This document shows positions 18,032 to 25,802 of a stretch of DNA of 64,000 nt, one piece after another. Positions within the stretch are counted from its first letter, which is position 1. Each line of letters begins with the position of its first letter. Source of the DNA: Hymenobacter canadensis (GTDB lineage: Bacteria; Bacteroidota; Bacteroidia; Cytophagales; Hymenobacteraceae); the NCBI RefSeq assembly GCF_027359925.1, contig NZ_CP114767.1, positions 3,596,001 through 3,660,000 of the forward strand, written 5' to 3'. The notes below the pieces were generated by a model. It searched no databases. It was not told the DNA's origin and saw only the letters and a list, made by a program, of their open reading frames with translations. A program made the position numbers and the translations under genes.

Positions 18032-18385
18032 CTAGGGCAGCATGGTGGTGTATGGATAGTGATAGGTCTGGTAGAGGCGGGCGGGCATGAGCTGGCGGGC
18101 CAGCTGGTTGCCGTAGGTGCTGCCATCGAGGTGCAGGCAGTGCAGGTACACGTTTTCGATGGCGCGGGCCAGGTAGGCGTCGCCCTGGCGCAGCAGGCGG
18201 TCGGCCACCTCGAAGCAGCGCTTGAGCAGGGCCAGGTGGCCGCCCTCGGCGGCTTCGCGGGTGAAGGTGGCAAAGCAGCTCAGCTGCCGGTAAATACTCT
18301 GGCGGGTAGCCGGAGCCTGCAACTCCGCACCCAGCTCCGGAAAGTTTTCCAGCAGCAGGGAGGCGGTTTCGGTGGAAGAAGTCAT
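18032..18385 (-). CDS. DUF7674-like small cytoplasmic protein leading the kdp operon
   Basis: A 117-aa helical, soluble protein with no signal or membrane helix. Notable strings are LLLENFPELGAEL, FATFTREAAEGGHLALLKRCF, a conserved-looking ENVYLHCLHLDG, and MPARLYQTYHYPY near the end. It resembles the small Bacteroidota family now called DUF7674, although I cannot confirm this without a search. The start is at 18385 (MTSSTETASLL); an open frame continues to 18532 without likely coding content. It is the first gene of the kdp run, so it may be regulated with it. Confidence 0.65.
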   Translation of the reverse strand: MTSSTETASLLLENFPELGAELQAPATRQSIYRQLSCFATFTREAAEGGHLALLKRCFEVADRLLRQGDAYLARAIENVYLHCLHLDGSTYGNQLARQLMPARLYQTYHYPYTTMLP

Positions 18386-18631
18386 CGGAAACGATGAAAA
18401 AAAGTGGAACTGGTCCGTGAAGAGCCTGCGTCGTCGGGGCGTGGCCCTGGGCTGGTTGTCAGTCTGCCCAGGGCCGGCCCCGGTTCGGTCAGTTTGCCGA
18501 ATCGACGAATGGCTCGGGCGGCTTCTTGCCAATCCGGGCCCACATTCGGATGCTGTGCTCTATTTTGATTTTATCTGCCTGATTATCAGATATAAATATT
18601 TTGACCTTGCTCTTTCCCAGCTCACCGTGCA
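18386..18631 (-). promoter_or_regulatory. probable leader and promoter region of the kdp operon
   Basis: The stretch between the terminator of the response-regulator gene and the first kdp-cluster gene. It contains an A+T-rich part (about 18560-18605) with the short palindrome CTGATTATCAG at 18579-18589, possibly an operator. On the minus strand TATATCTG resembles a Bacteroidota -7 box, but no good -33 partner is seen. I searched by eye for a sigma-54 GG-N10-GC pair and found none. No gene is visible here. Confidence 0.4.
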
Positions 18632-18683
18632 CAAAAAAACCGGGTCATTCTGACCCGGTGCGCTGGTCAGAATAACCCGGTTT
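18632..18683 (-). terminator. terminator of the response-regulator gene with two alternative hairpins
   Basis: Read on the minus strand, 19-base arms (18665-18683 and 18637-18655, one mismatch) form a long hairpin that ends in a T7 run. The proximal part also folds alone as ACCGGGTCA-GAA-TGACCCGGT before the same T-run. Both folds terminate. It lies between the regulator gene and the kdp operon. Confidence 0.75.
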
Positions 18684-18701
18684 GGTGGGGTGCCGGTCAT
18701 C

Positions 18702-18783
18702 GTGTCCTAGGGCTGAAGCCCTGGGCTAGTGAGTGAGTATGGGCGGGCGCTACGTAGCCCAGGGCTTCAGCCCTGGGACGCAG
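18702..18783. repeat. inverted repeat, 'cccaggg' family B
   Basis: Left arm GTCCTAGGGCTGAAGCCC and right arm GGGCTTCAGCCCTGGGAC are near-complements, and each is also a hairpin. It belongs to the same family as 13029-13129. Confidence 0.82.
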
Positions 18784-18789
18784 GCGGCA

Positions 18790-18828
18790 TCGTTCAACGG
18801 AGAGACGCAAAATGTTGCGTCTCTACAG
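18790..18828. repeat. hairpin repeat, 'gagacgcaa' family
   Basis: GAGACGCAA and TTGCGTCTC flank AATG. It directly abuts and slightly overlaps the stop of the response-regulator gene at 18823. The related copy is at 8571-8672. Confidence 0.65.
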
Positions 18829-20175
18829 CCCGTATTCCTGAATCTTGCGGTAGAGGGTTTTGGTGCCGATGCCGAGCTGGCGGGCGGCTTCCATCTTGTT
18901 GCCGCCGGTGTCGTGGAGCACCTGCCGAATCTGGCGCTTCTCCAGATTGCGTAGGCTTTTGTCGGAGGCCTCGTCAGTGGTGGGGGCGGCCGTGAAGTAG
19001 TGGAAGTCGGCGGGCAGGTCGTCGGTGGTGAGCGTGTCGCCGTCGGCGAGGATGGCGGCGCGTTCCAGCACGTTTTTCAGTTCCCGCACGTTGCCGCGCC
19101 AGTCGTGGCGGCGCAGCTGCTCCAGCACCTCGGGCTCCAAGCCGCGCAGGCGGCGGCGCAGCTTACCGGCGAAGAACTGCAGGAAATACTCGGCCAGCAG
19201 CGGCACATCCTCGCGTCGCTCGTTGAGGCCCGGCACCGGTACCGTAAACACGGCCAGGCGGTAGTACAGATCGGGCCGAAAGTGGCCGGCCTCGGCTTCC
19301 TGCTTGAGGTTGCGGTTGGTGGCGGCCACGATGCGCACGTTCACGCTGGTGGGCTTCGTGTCGCCGAGCTTGGTGAACTGCTGGGTTTCCAGCACCCGCA
19401 GGAACTTGGCCTGCACGTTCAGCTCCAGCTCCCCGATTTCGTCCAGAAACAGCGTGCCGCCGTTGGCTTCCTCCAGCAGCCCCTTCTTGTCGGTCAGCGC
19501 GCCCGTAAACGCGCCCTTCTTATAGCCAAACAGCTCCGATTCCAGCAAATCCTTAGGGAAGGCCGAGCAGTTCACGGCCACGAACGGCTTGCTGCGGCGC
19601 GGACTGGCCTGGTGAATGGCCTGGGCAAATAGCTCCTTGCCCGCGCCGGTAGGCCCTTCCAGCAAAACCGTGCTATCGGTAGGAGCCGCACGCTCAGCCA
19701 GCTTCCGGGCCTGCAGCAGCGCGGCGGAGCGGCCAATCATGCTGTCGAAGCTGTATTGAGCGCCTACTTTCTTTTCGAGGTCGGCCACGCGGCGCTGCAG
19801 GCGGGCCTTGTCGGCGGCGCGCTCCACTACCACCAGCAGCTGGTCGTCGGAGTCGCCCTTGGTGAGGTAGTCGAAGGCGCCTTCCTTCATGGCCCGCACG
19901 CCGTCGGGAATGGTGCCGTAGGCCGTCATCAGGATGACCTCGGCCAGCGGGGCGACCTGCTTGTAGCGCGGCAGCAGGTCGAGGCCGTAGCCGTCGGGCA
20001 GCTTCACATCCGACAGCACTACCAGTACCTCGTCGTGGTGCTGGCGCAGCAGCTCCAGGCCGCGGCGGGCATCGGGGGCCGGGAGCAGGGTGTAGCCCTC
20101 CAGCTCCAGCACCCGCGTGAGCAGCTGGCGCAGGCTGGTTTCGTCGTCGATGAGCAGCAGGGTTCCGGTGGGCAT
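18823..20175 (-). CDS. sigma-54-dependent response regulator (NtrC type)
   Basis: A 450-aa, three-domain protein. The receiver (1-120) has D10, D11, the phosphoacceptor D56 and K106. The AAA+ domain (about 143-370) has Walker A GPTGAGKE (174-181), the sigma-54 contact loop GAFTGA (221-226) and Walker B TLFLDEIGE (241-249). A C-terminal Fis-type HTH ends the protein (NKMEAARQLGIGTKTLYRKI). It is the only response regulator near the kdp genes and kinase, so it probably replaces the OmpR-type KdpE used elsewhere. It is separated from the kdp operon by a strong terminator, so it forms its own transcript. Confidence 0.93.
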   Translation of the reverse strand: MPTGTLLLIDDETSLRQLLTRVLELEGYTLLPAPDARRGLELLRQHHDEVLVVLSDVKLPDGYGLDLLPRYKQVAPLAEVILMTAYGTIPDGVRAMKEGAFDYLTKGDSDDQLLVVVERAADKARLQRRVADLEKKVGAQYSFDSMIGRSAALLQARKLAERAAPTDSTVLLEGPTGAGKELFAQAIHQASPRRSKPFVAVNCSAFPKDLLESELFGYKKGAFTGALTDKKGLLEEANGGTLFLDEIGELELNVQAKFLRVLETQQFTKLGDTKPTSVNVRIVAATNRNLKQEAEAGHFRPDLYYRLAVFTVPVPGLNERREDVPLLAEYFLQFFAGKLRRRLRGLEPEVLEQLRRHDWRGNVRELKNVLERAAILADGDTLTTDDLPADFHYFTAAPTTDEASDKSLRNLEKRQIRQVLHDTGGNKMEAARQLGIGTKTLYRKIQEYGL

Positions 20176-20667
20176 GGGCGGGGCAGTAGGAGAGGAGCGC
20201 CACGAAGGTAGCCGGCCGGCCGGTACGTGCGAAAATCTGCCGGGCTACGCGCTGTACCACCCGGCGCTGGCCCGCGGCCAGACTCCAGCCGCCTCAGCCA
20301 ACGAAACCGCCCAAAAATAGCCCGGCCGAAGCGGAAATTAATCCGCTTCGGCCGGGGTAGAAATTCGATAACCGGCTCTCAACCTACCGAAGCAGGGAAT
20401 GCGGTTTTCGGTGAACAGGAACCGGACGGGGTGGGGCGGACGTCCGGGCAATCAGGGTGTGGGAATTTGCTAACACCCGGCGGGGGGGATTCACCGTGTG
20501 ATAGCCGGAACAATATTAAGCAAAGAATCCTGCCCGGCATGGTGAGTAGCTGCTTTTTAGGTGAGTATTCACTCACTTATTATTGCTTGATAATATTTAA
20601 GTTGTTGATTTGTAGAAATTTAATCAAAAAACGGCCTTTTTCAAAAGCCTGAATTTTATAAGTGGTT
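20176..20667. other. intergenic stretch without a supported gene
   Basis: Between the response regulator (-) and tetR (+). A 15-bp G+C inverted repeat, CCCGGCCGAAGCGGA and its complement, lies at 20321-20356. On the minus strand it is followed by CTATTTTT, so it could be a weak terminator. From about 20560 the sequence becomes A+T-rich. Short open frames here lack family features. Confidence 0.6.
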
Positions 20668-20687
20668 AAACTAACGAATGTTTGTTT
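20668..20687. promoter_or_regulatory. candidate PaaR-like operator at the tetR promoter
   Basis: AAACTAACGAATGTTTGTTT is an imperfect palindrome. Its 14-base core CTAACGAATGTTTG matches the perfect palindrome before paaA (CTAACGATTGTTAG) in 12 of 14 positions. The right half covers the -33 box of the promoter, so binding would block tetR transcription. Confidence 0.72.
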
Positions 20688-20711
20688 GGGGCTTAGAGGT
20701 CCGTACTTTTG
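20681..20711 (+). promoter_or_regulatory. Bacteroidota-type promoter of tetR
   Basis: TTTG (20681-20684), 19 bases, then TACTTTTG (20704-20711). This is an exact fit to TTTG-N19-TAnnTTTG, the housekeeping promoter of Bacteroidota. The tetR start codon is about 100 bases downstream. Confidence 0.75.
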
Positions 20712-20809
20712 AGGGCATTGCGGCGCAACTGATTGCGCCTCGTCCGGCAACGAACAACCAGTTGTCAGGCGCTTAAGCCGTTGCTTTCAGGCGATGCTGT
20801 TTTACCTCC

Positions 20810-21391
20810 ATGGCCAAAAAAACGAAGTCCAATAAGCGCCAGATAATTCTGGAAGAAGCTGCCAAGCTGTTTAAAGCCCGGGGCTTCAGCGGCGCCTCCA
20901 TGCGGGAGCTGGGTGCGCAGGTAGGGATGGAGGCGGCCAGCATGTACAATCACATCAGTTCTAAGGATGAGCTGCTGGACCACATCTGCTTCCACGTTTC
21001 CGATACCTATATCTCGCAGCTGGCCGAAATAGAGCGCACCGAGGATTCTTACGTAGAGAAGATAAAGGCGCTGATCCGGCTGCACATCCGCCTGATGGTG
21101 GAGGATGGGGCGGCCGTATCGGTGGCCAACAACGACTGGAAGTACCTGTCCGAGCCGCGCCTAACCGAGTTCAAGAAAGCCCGCAAAGACTACGAAAAAG
21201 GCTTTGCCGCCCTCATCGAGCAGGGCATTGCGGCCGGCGAGCTGCAGCCCGTCAACGTGTCGGTGGCGCTGTTTACCATTCTGTCGGCGGTGCGCTGGGT
21301 GGAGCTGTGGTACCGCCCGGGCCGCGGCGTTACGGCCGAAGAGCTCGAAGAAAACATCATCACCATGCTCCTGTCGGGGCTGAAAAAGTAA
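20810..21391 (+). CDS. TetR/AcrR family regulator, probable repressor of the paa genes
   Basis: A 193-aa protein. The N-terminal HTH (about 10-56) has the typical string ILEEAAKLFKARGFSGASMR, then LGAQVGMEAASMYNHISSKDELL. A helical ligand-binding C-terminal domain (60-193) follows. It opens the phenylacetate cluster, as TetR-type PaaR does in Thermus and other bacteria, where phenylacetyl-CoA releases the repressor. Two matching palindromes, at its own promoter and before paaA, support autoregulation and control of the pathway. The ligand is inferred from context. Confidence 0.88.
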   Translation: MAKKTKSNKRQIILEEAAKLFKARGFSGASMRELGAQVGMEAASMYNHISSKDELLDHICFHVSDTYISQLAEIERTEDSYVEKIKALIRLHIRLMVEDGAAVSVANNDWKYLSEPRLTEFKKARKDYEKGFAALIEQGIAAGELQPVNVSVALFTILSAVRWVELWYRPGRGVTAEELEENIITMLLSGLKK

Positions 21392-21395
21392 GTGC

Positions 21396-21503
21396 GTTGT
21401 TGAGTTGTCAGTTGCTGGGTATCAGTTGTCAGTACTTGCCGGAAGGGACGTCTGACAACCACACCCCAGTGACTAACAACCGACAACCAGCAACTGACAA
21501 CTA
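21396..21503. repeat. inverted repeat, 'gttgtcagttgtcag' family
   Basis: TTGAGTTGTCAGTTGCTGGG and CCAGCAACTGACAACTAA are near-complements at the ends, with inner TCAGTTGTCAG and CTGACAAC units. It lies between tetR and paaE. Confidence 0.75.
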
Positions 21504-21509
21504 ACACGA

Positions 21510-22589
21510 ATGAGCCGCTTCCACTCCCTCAAAGTCAAGAGCATCACCCGCGAAACGCCCGATTGCGTGAGCGTGGCCCTGGACGTGCCCGCCGAGCTGC
21601 GCGACACCTTCCGGTTCACGCAGGGCCAGTACCTCACGTTTCGGCGGCACCTGAACGGCGAGGAAGTGCGCCGCAGCTACTCCATCTGCAGCAGCCCGCT
21701 GGAAAACGAGTGGCGCGTGGCCATCAAGCAGGTGCCGGAGGGGCGCTTTTCCACCCACGCCGTGCAGCAGCTGCGCGTCGGCGACGAGCTGGAGGTAATG
21801 CCGCCGATGGGGCATTTCACCACCGAGCTGCACGCCGACCAGGCCAAGCAGTACGTGCTGTTCGCGGCCGGCTCAGGCATCACGCCGGTGCTGTCCATCC
21901 TGAAAACGGTGCTACTGGCGGAGCCTGATAGCCGCGTAACGCTCATCTATGGCAACCGGGGCCGCAACTCCATCATCTTCAAGGAGGAAATCGAGGGCCT
22001 GAAAAACCGCTTCCTTCAGCGCCTGAGCGTGTACCACGTGCTCAGCCGCGAGCAGGGCGACACCGACCTGCTGTTCGGCCGCATCGACGGCGCCAAGGCC
22101 CGCGTGTTCCTCGACAAAATCATCCCGGCCCAGAAAATCGACGAGGTGTTTCTGTGCGGGCCTGAGGAAATGATTCTGGAAGTGAAAAGCGTGTTGCTGG
22201 AAGCCGGCGTTGCGCCCGAGAAGGTGCACTTCGAGCTGTTCGCCTCGGCCGCCGGGGCCCAGAAAGCCGCCGCCCGCCAGGCCCAGCGCCCCGCCGGCCA
22301 GGACGACAAGCACAGCCAGGTAACGGTGCAGCTGGAAGGCACGAAGCGCGTGCTGGAAATGTCGTACTACGGCGACACGATTCTGGACGCGGTGCTCGAA
22401 ACCGGGGCCGACGCGCCGTATTCGTGCAAAAACGGCATGTGCAGCACCTGCCGCTGCCGCGTGACCGAAGGCACCGTAGAAATGGACGTGAACTACTCGC
22501 TTTCCGAAAAAGAAGTGGCCCAAGGCTACGTCCTCAGTTGCCAGGCGCGCCCCACCTCCGAGCGGGTGGTGGTGGATTTCGACCAGTAA
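21510..22589 (+). CDS. paaE: phenylacetyl-CoA epoxidase reductase subunit PaaE
   Basis: A 359-aa ferredoxin-NADP reductase type protein. It has an FAD-binding barrel with RRSYSICSS (about 50-58), an NAD(P)-binding domain with FAAGSGITPVLSILK, and a C-terminal plant-type [2Fe-2S] domain with ligands C306, C311, C314 and C344. PaaE passes electrons from NADPH to the di-iron centre of PaaA. It is placed first, before paaA, rather than last as in the E. coli paaABCDE order. A hairpin repeat and an operator lie between it and paaA, so it may be transcribed with tetR or from its own start. Confidence 0.95.
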   Translation: MSRFHSLKVKSITRETPDCVSVALDVPAELRDTFRFTQGQYLTFRRHLNGEEVRRSYSICSSPLENEWRVAIKQVPEGRFSTHAVQQLRVGDELEVMPPMGHFTTELHADQAKQYVLFAAGSGITPVLSILKTVLLAEPDSRVTLIYGNRGRNSIIFKEEIEGLKNRFLQRLSVYHVLSREQGDTDLLFGRIDGAKARVFLDKIIPAQKIDEVFLCGPEEMILEVKSVLLEAGVAPEKVHFELFASAAGAQKAAARQAQRPAGQDDKHSQVTVQLEGTKRVLEMSYYGDTILDAVLETGADAPYSCKNGMCSTCRCRVTEGTVEMDVNYSLSEKEVAQGYVLSCQARPTSERVVVDFDQ

Positions 22590-22608
22590 TCGATGGCCTC
22601 GTAAAAGA

Positions 22609-22728
22609 ACGTCATGCTGAGCGCAGCCGAAGCATCTCGCGTGCTGACGTTGTAATACTAATTTGATTACTGCTGCATGCGAGATGCTTCGACTACGCTT
22701 TCAGCTTCGCTCAGCATGACGTTCTTTT
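22609..22728. repeat. intergenic hairpin repeat (REP-like family A)
   Basis: The ends are AACGTCATGCTGAGCGCAGC and CAGCATGACGTTCTTTT, with inner AGCATCTCGC and GCGAGATGCT. It lies between paaE and the operator upstream of paaA. Confidence 0.88.
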
Positions 22729-22767
22729 AAGATGCTGCAGCGCAGCAGCCCAAATTTTTCCTTACAT

Positions 22768-22789
22768 TTAACTAACGATTGTTAGTTAA
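22768..22789. promoter_or_regulatory. perfect palindrome upstream of paaA, candidate PaaR-like operator
   Basis: TTAACTAAC-GATT-GTTAGTTAA is a perfect 9-bp palindrome with a 4-base centre, 16 bases before the paaA start. CTAACGATTGTTAG fits the PaaR motif described in Thermus (CNAACGNNCGTTNG) except at one position. It is followed by CCTTTGTTG, which may be part of a -7 box (TAACCTTTG), so the repressor would cover the promoter. Confidence 0.78.
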
Positions 22790-22805
22790 CCTTTGTTGAA
22801 GGCGC

Positions 22806-23762
22806 ATGGAAACCCTAGAACTCACCCAGGAAGAACAGTTTCAGGCCCGCATTGATGCCGATGTGCGCATCGAGCCCAAGGACTGGATGCCCGAGGCGTA
22901 CCGCAAGACGCTGATCCGGCAGATTTCGCAGCACGCGCACTCCGAGCTGGTGGGCATGCTGCCCGAAGGCAATTGGATTACCCGTGCCCCTTCGCTGAAG
23001 CGCAAATCCATCTTGCTGGCCAAGGTGCAGGACGAAGCCGGCCACGGCCTCTACCTCTACTCGGCGGCCGAAACCCTGGGTACCACCCGCGACCAGATGC
23101 TGGCTGACCTGCACTCGGGCAAAGCCAAGTACAGCAGCATCTTCAACTACCCCACCCTGAGCTGGGCCGATATGGGCTGCGTAGGCTGGCTGGTAGACGG
23201 CGCCGCCATTCTGAACCAAGTGCCGCTGTGCCGCACCAGCTACGGCCCCTACGCCCGCGCCATGGTGCGCGTGTGTAAGGAGGAAAGCTTCCACCAGCGC
23301 CAGGGCTTCGAGATTATGCAGACCCTGTGCGAAGGCGCGCCCGAGCAGAAAGCCATGGCCCAGGAAGCCCTCAACCGCTGGTGGTGGCCCACGCTGATGA
23401 TGTTTGGCCCCGCCGATGCCGACTCGCCCAACACCGAGCAGAGCATGAAGTGGCGCATCAAGCGCTTCACCAACGATGAGCTGCGCCAGAAATTTGTGGA
23501 CATGATGGTGCCCCAGGCCGAGTTCTTGGGCCTCACCGTTCCTGACGAAAAGGTGCAGTGGAACGAAGCCCGCCAGGCCTACGACTTCGGCGAGGTGAAC
23601 TGGGAGGAGTTCTGGAACGTGGTGAAAGGCAACGGCCTCTGCAACCAGGAACGCCTGCAGGCCCGCGTAGATGCCTGGGACCAAGGCGCCTGGGTGCGCG
23701 AAGCTGCCCTGGCCCACGCCGCCAAACGCGCCGGCCGCGAGCTGGCCAAGTCAGCGGCGTAG
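22806..23762 (+). CDS. paaA: 1,2-phenylacetyl-CoA epoxidase, catalytic subunit PaaA
   Basis: A 318-aa helical di-iron oxygenase. The two ExxH iron-binding motifs are visible as E77-A-G-H80 ([10 protein letters not shown]) and E160-S-F-H163 ([12 protein letters not shown]). The length and the string [13 protein letters not shown] are typical of PaaA. It inserts one oxygen atom into the aromatic ring of phenylacetyl-CoA to give the 1,2-epoxide, in complex with PaaC, with PaaB bridging the complex and PaaE supplying electrons. It is preceded by the palindromic operator. Confidence 0.98.
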   Translation: METLELTQEEQFQARIDADVRIEPKDWMPEAYRKTLIRQISQHAHSELVGMLPEGNWITRAPSLKRKSILLAKVQDEAGHGLYLYSAAETLGTTRDQMLADLHSGKAKYSSIFNYPTLSWADMGCVGWLVDGAAILNQVPLCRTSYGPYARAMVRVCKEESFHQRQGFEIMQTLCEGAPEQKAMAQEALNRWWWPTLMMFGPADADSPNTEQSMKWRIKRFTNDELRQKFVDMMVPQAEFLGLTVPDEKVQWNEARQAYDFGEVNWEEFWNVVKGNGLCNQERLQARVDAWDQGAWVREAALAHAAKRAGRELAKSAA

Positions 23763-23786
23763 GTCTGAACTCCAATTGTCAAGCCC

Positions 23787-23884
23787 GTCATGCTGAGCTT
23801 GTCGAAGCATCTCGCGTGCTGACGTTGCAATAGCAATCCGACGTCAGCACGCGAGATGCTTCGACAAGCTCAGCATGACGTTCT
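23787..23884. repeat. intergenic hairpin repeat (REP-like family A), perfect arms
   Basis: Perfect 39-bp arms (23787-23825 and 23841-23879) flank a 15-base loop. It occupies most of the paaA-paaB gap. Confidence 0.93.
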
Positions 23885-23899
23885 ACTAAGCACTACATC

Positions 23900-24187
23900 A
23901 TGACTCAACAAGAATGGCCGCTGTGGGAAGTTTTTATCCGCAGTAAGCAGGGCCTCGACCATAAGCACGTGGGCAGCCTCCACGCCGCCGATGCCACCAT
24001 GGCCATCCAGAACGCCCGCGACGTGTACACGCGCCGCCTCGAAGGCGTGAGCATCTGGGTGGTGGAAAGCACGCACGTGCACGCCTCCAACCCCGACGAC
24101 GCGGCTGCTTTCTACGAGCCTGCCAACGACAAAATCTACCGCCATCCGACCTTCTACCAGGTGCCGGATTCCATCAAGCACATGTAA
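23900..24187 (+). CDS. paaB: 1,2-phenylacetyl-CoA epoxidase subunit PaaB
   Basis: A 95-aa protein matching PaaB in size and sequence (QEWPLWEVFIRSKQGLDHKH, then HVGSLHAADA and WVVESTHVHAS). PaaB forms a bridge that joins the PaaAC units into the larger active complex and is needed for activity. It ends 3 bases before paaC, indicating tight coupling of the two. Confidence 0.96.
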   Translation: MTQQEWPLWEVFIRSKQGLDHKHVGSLHAADATMAIQNARDVYTRRLEGVSIWVVESTHVHASNPDDAAAFYEPANDKIYRHPTFYQVPDSIKHM

Positions 24188-24190
24188 CCG

Positions 24191-24991
24191 ATGACGGACG
24201 ACTTCACGCCCACGCCGGCCCTGGCCACTGTCACCGAAACGCAGCGTCAAATGCTGCCCTTCGTGCTGCAGCTGGCCGATACCAGTCTGATTCTGGCCCA
24301 CCGCCTGAGCGAGTGGTGCGGGCACGGCCCCATTCTGGAGCAGGATCTGGCCATGGCCAACATTGCGCTGGATCTGCTGGGCGAGGCCCGCAGCTACTAC
24401 CAGTATGCCGCCGAGCTCGAAGGCCAGGGCCGCACCGAGGACGATCTGGCCTACCTGCGGCCCGCCGTGGAGTACCGCAACCCGCTGCTGGTGGAGCAGC
24501 CCAACCAGGATTTCGCCCACACCATCGTGCGACAGTTTCTGTACGATGCCTTCCACTACCATCTGCTGCTCCAGCTCCAGCAGGGCTCCGATGCTCACCT
24601 GGCAGCCATTGCTGAGAAATCGGTGAAGGAGGCGGCCTACCACATCAAGTGGAGCTCGGAATGGGTGATTCGCCTCGGCGACGGCACCGACGAAAGCCGG
24701 CAGCGCATCGAGAAGGCCATCCGCAACCTGTGGCGCTTCGGTGGCGAGCTGACCACGCCCACCGCCACCGAGCAAACCCTGCAAATCGCCGGCCTCGTGC
24801 CCGACTACACCGCGTTGCAGCAGCAGATAAATGCCCACGTTGCGCGCGTGTTTGAGGAAGCCACCCTGCCCGTGCCGGAAAACGTGTTTGCCCAGCAAGG
24901 CGGCAAAGACGGCCGCCACTCCGAGCACCTGGGCTACCTGCTGGCCGAGCTGCAGTACATGCAGCGCACGTATCCGGGCATGCAGTGGTAG
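24191..24991 (+). CDS. paaC: 1,2-phenylacetyl-CoA epoxidase structural subunit PaaC
   Basis: A 266-aa helical, ferritin-like protein. PaaC is the catalytically inactive partner of PaaA. Typical strings are LILAHRLSEWCGHGPILEQD, NIALDLLGEARSYYQYA and the C-terminal GGKDGRHSEHLGYLLAELQY. It is 3 bases after paaB and followed by a family A repeat before paaD. Confidence 0.97.
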   Translation: MTDDFTPTPALATVTETQRQMLPFVLQLADTSLILAHRLSEWCGHGPILEQDLAMANIALDLLGEARSYYQYAAELEGQGRTEDDLAYLRPAVEYRNPLLVEQPNQDFAHTIVRQFLYDAFHYHLLLQLQQGSDAHLAAIAEKSVKEAAYHIKWSSEWVIRLGDGTDESRQRIEKAIRNLWRFGGELTTPTATEQTLQIAGLVPDYTALQQQINAHVARVFEEATLPVPENVFAQQGGKDGRHSEHLGYLLAELQYMQRTYPGMQW

Positions 24992-25003
24992 ACTAAATAG
25001 CCC

Positions 25004-25113
25004 GTCATGCTGAGCTTGTCGAAGCATCTCGCGTGCTGATGTCTGATTACTGTAGCAACGAAGCGGTAGAGATGCTTCGACTTCGCCTCCGGCTGCGCTC
25101 AGCATGACGTTCT
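25004..25113. repeat. intergenic hairpin repeat (REP-like family A), hybrid loop
   Basis: Ends GTCATGCTGAGCTTGTCGAA and GCTCAGCATGACGTTCT. The left loop side reads CTCGCGTGCTGA, while the right reads ACGAAGCGGTAGAGATG. It therefore combines the halves of two sub-types. It lies between paaC and paaD. Confidence 0.88.
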
Positions 25114-25126
25114 GACTTCATCCCCT

Positions 25127-25642
25127 ATGCCCCACCAACCCCACGTAATGCCCACCGAAGCACAGATCTGGCAGCTGCTGGAAGAGGTTTCCGACCCTGA
25201 GGTGCCGGTGCTCAGCATCCTGGATCTGGGCATTGTGCGCGGGGTGCGGCTGGAGGGCGAGCAGGTGCACGTCACCATCACGCCCACCTACTCGGGCTGC
25301 CCGGCCATGAACACCATTGCCACCGAAATTCGGCTGCGGCTGCTGGCCGAGGGCCTCACGCAGGTGCACATCCACAACCAGCTCAGCCCCGCCTGGACCA
25401 CCGACTGGATGAGCCAGGCCGGCCGCCAGAAGCTGGAGGATTACGGCATTGCCCCGCCCGTGGACGGCACCGCCACCGGCCACGTCCTCAACCTGTTCGG
25501 GGCCGATACGGCCGTGCGCTGCCCCCTCTGCAAGTCCACCCACACCCACCTGGTCAGCCAATTCGGCTCCACTGCCTGCAAAGCCCACTACCAGTGCGAC
25601 GACTGCCTGGAACCGTTCGATTACTTCAAGTGCCACGCGTGA
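25127..25642 (+). CDS. paaD: phenylacetate degradation iron-sulfur maturation protein PaaD
   Basis: A 171-aa protein. The N-terminal MIP18/DUF59 domain has IWQLLEEVSDPEVPVLSILD and VTITPTYSGCPAMNTI with the conserved Cys. The C-terminal zinc-finger-like part has two CxxC pairs (CPLCKSTHTH and CDDCLEPFDYFKCH). PaaD is thought to help assemble the Fe-S cluster of PaaE or the di-iron centre. The start may be 25127 or the ATG at 25148 (MPTEAQIW), which is closer to the domain. Confidence 0.95.
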   Translation: MPHQPHVMPTEAQIWQLLEEVSDPEVPVLSILDLGIVRGVRLEGEQVHVTITPTYSGCPAMNTIATEIRLRLLAEGLTQVHIHNQLSPAWTTDWMSQAGRQKLEDYGIAPPVDGTATGHVLNLFGADTAVRCPLCKSTHTHLVSQFGSTACKAHYQCDDCLEPFDYFKCHA

Positions 25643-25659
25643 TGCAACTGGTATAGAAC

Positions 25660-25766
25660 GTCATGCTGAGCTTGCCGAAGCATCTCGCGTGCTGACGTCG
25701 GATTGCTGTGGCAACGTCAGCACGCGAGATACTTCGACTTCGCCCCCGGCTTCGCTCAGCATGACG
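25660..25766. repeat. intergenic hairpin repeat (REP-like family A)
   Basis: Inner arms CATCTCGCGTGCTGACGT and ACGTCAGCACGCGAGATA, with ends GTCATGCTGAGC and GCTCAGCATGAC. It lies between paaD and paaG. Confidence 0.9.
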
Positions 25767-25802
25767 GCCGTTTTTCATCCTGTCCCACCCTACTCCCGAA
25801 CT

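Noticed and set aside
18386..18631. A sigma-54 promoter (GG-N10-GC) before the kdp operon
   Set aside because: It was expected because of the NtrC-type regulator, but no stretch read on the minus strand gives the required spacing with TGGC and TGC elements.
20379..20576. A 65-residue open frame on the minus strand in the gap before tetR
   Set aside because: It shows no domain, signal or membrane pattern and overlaps the A+T-rich upstream region. I treat it as chance.
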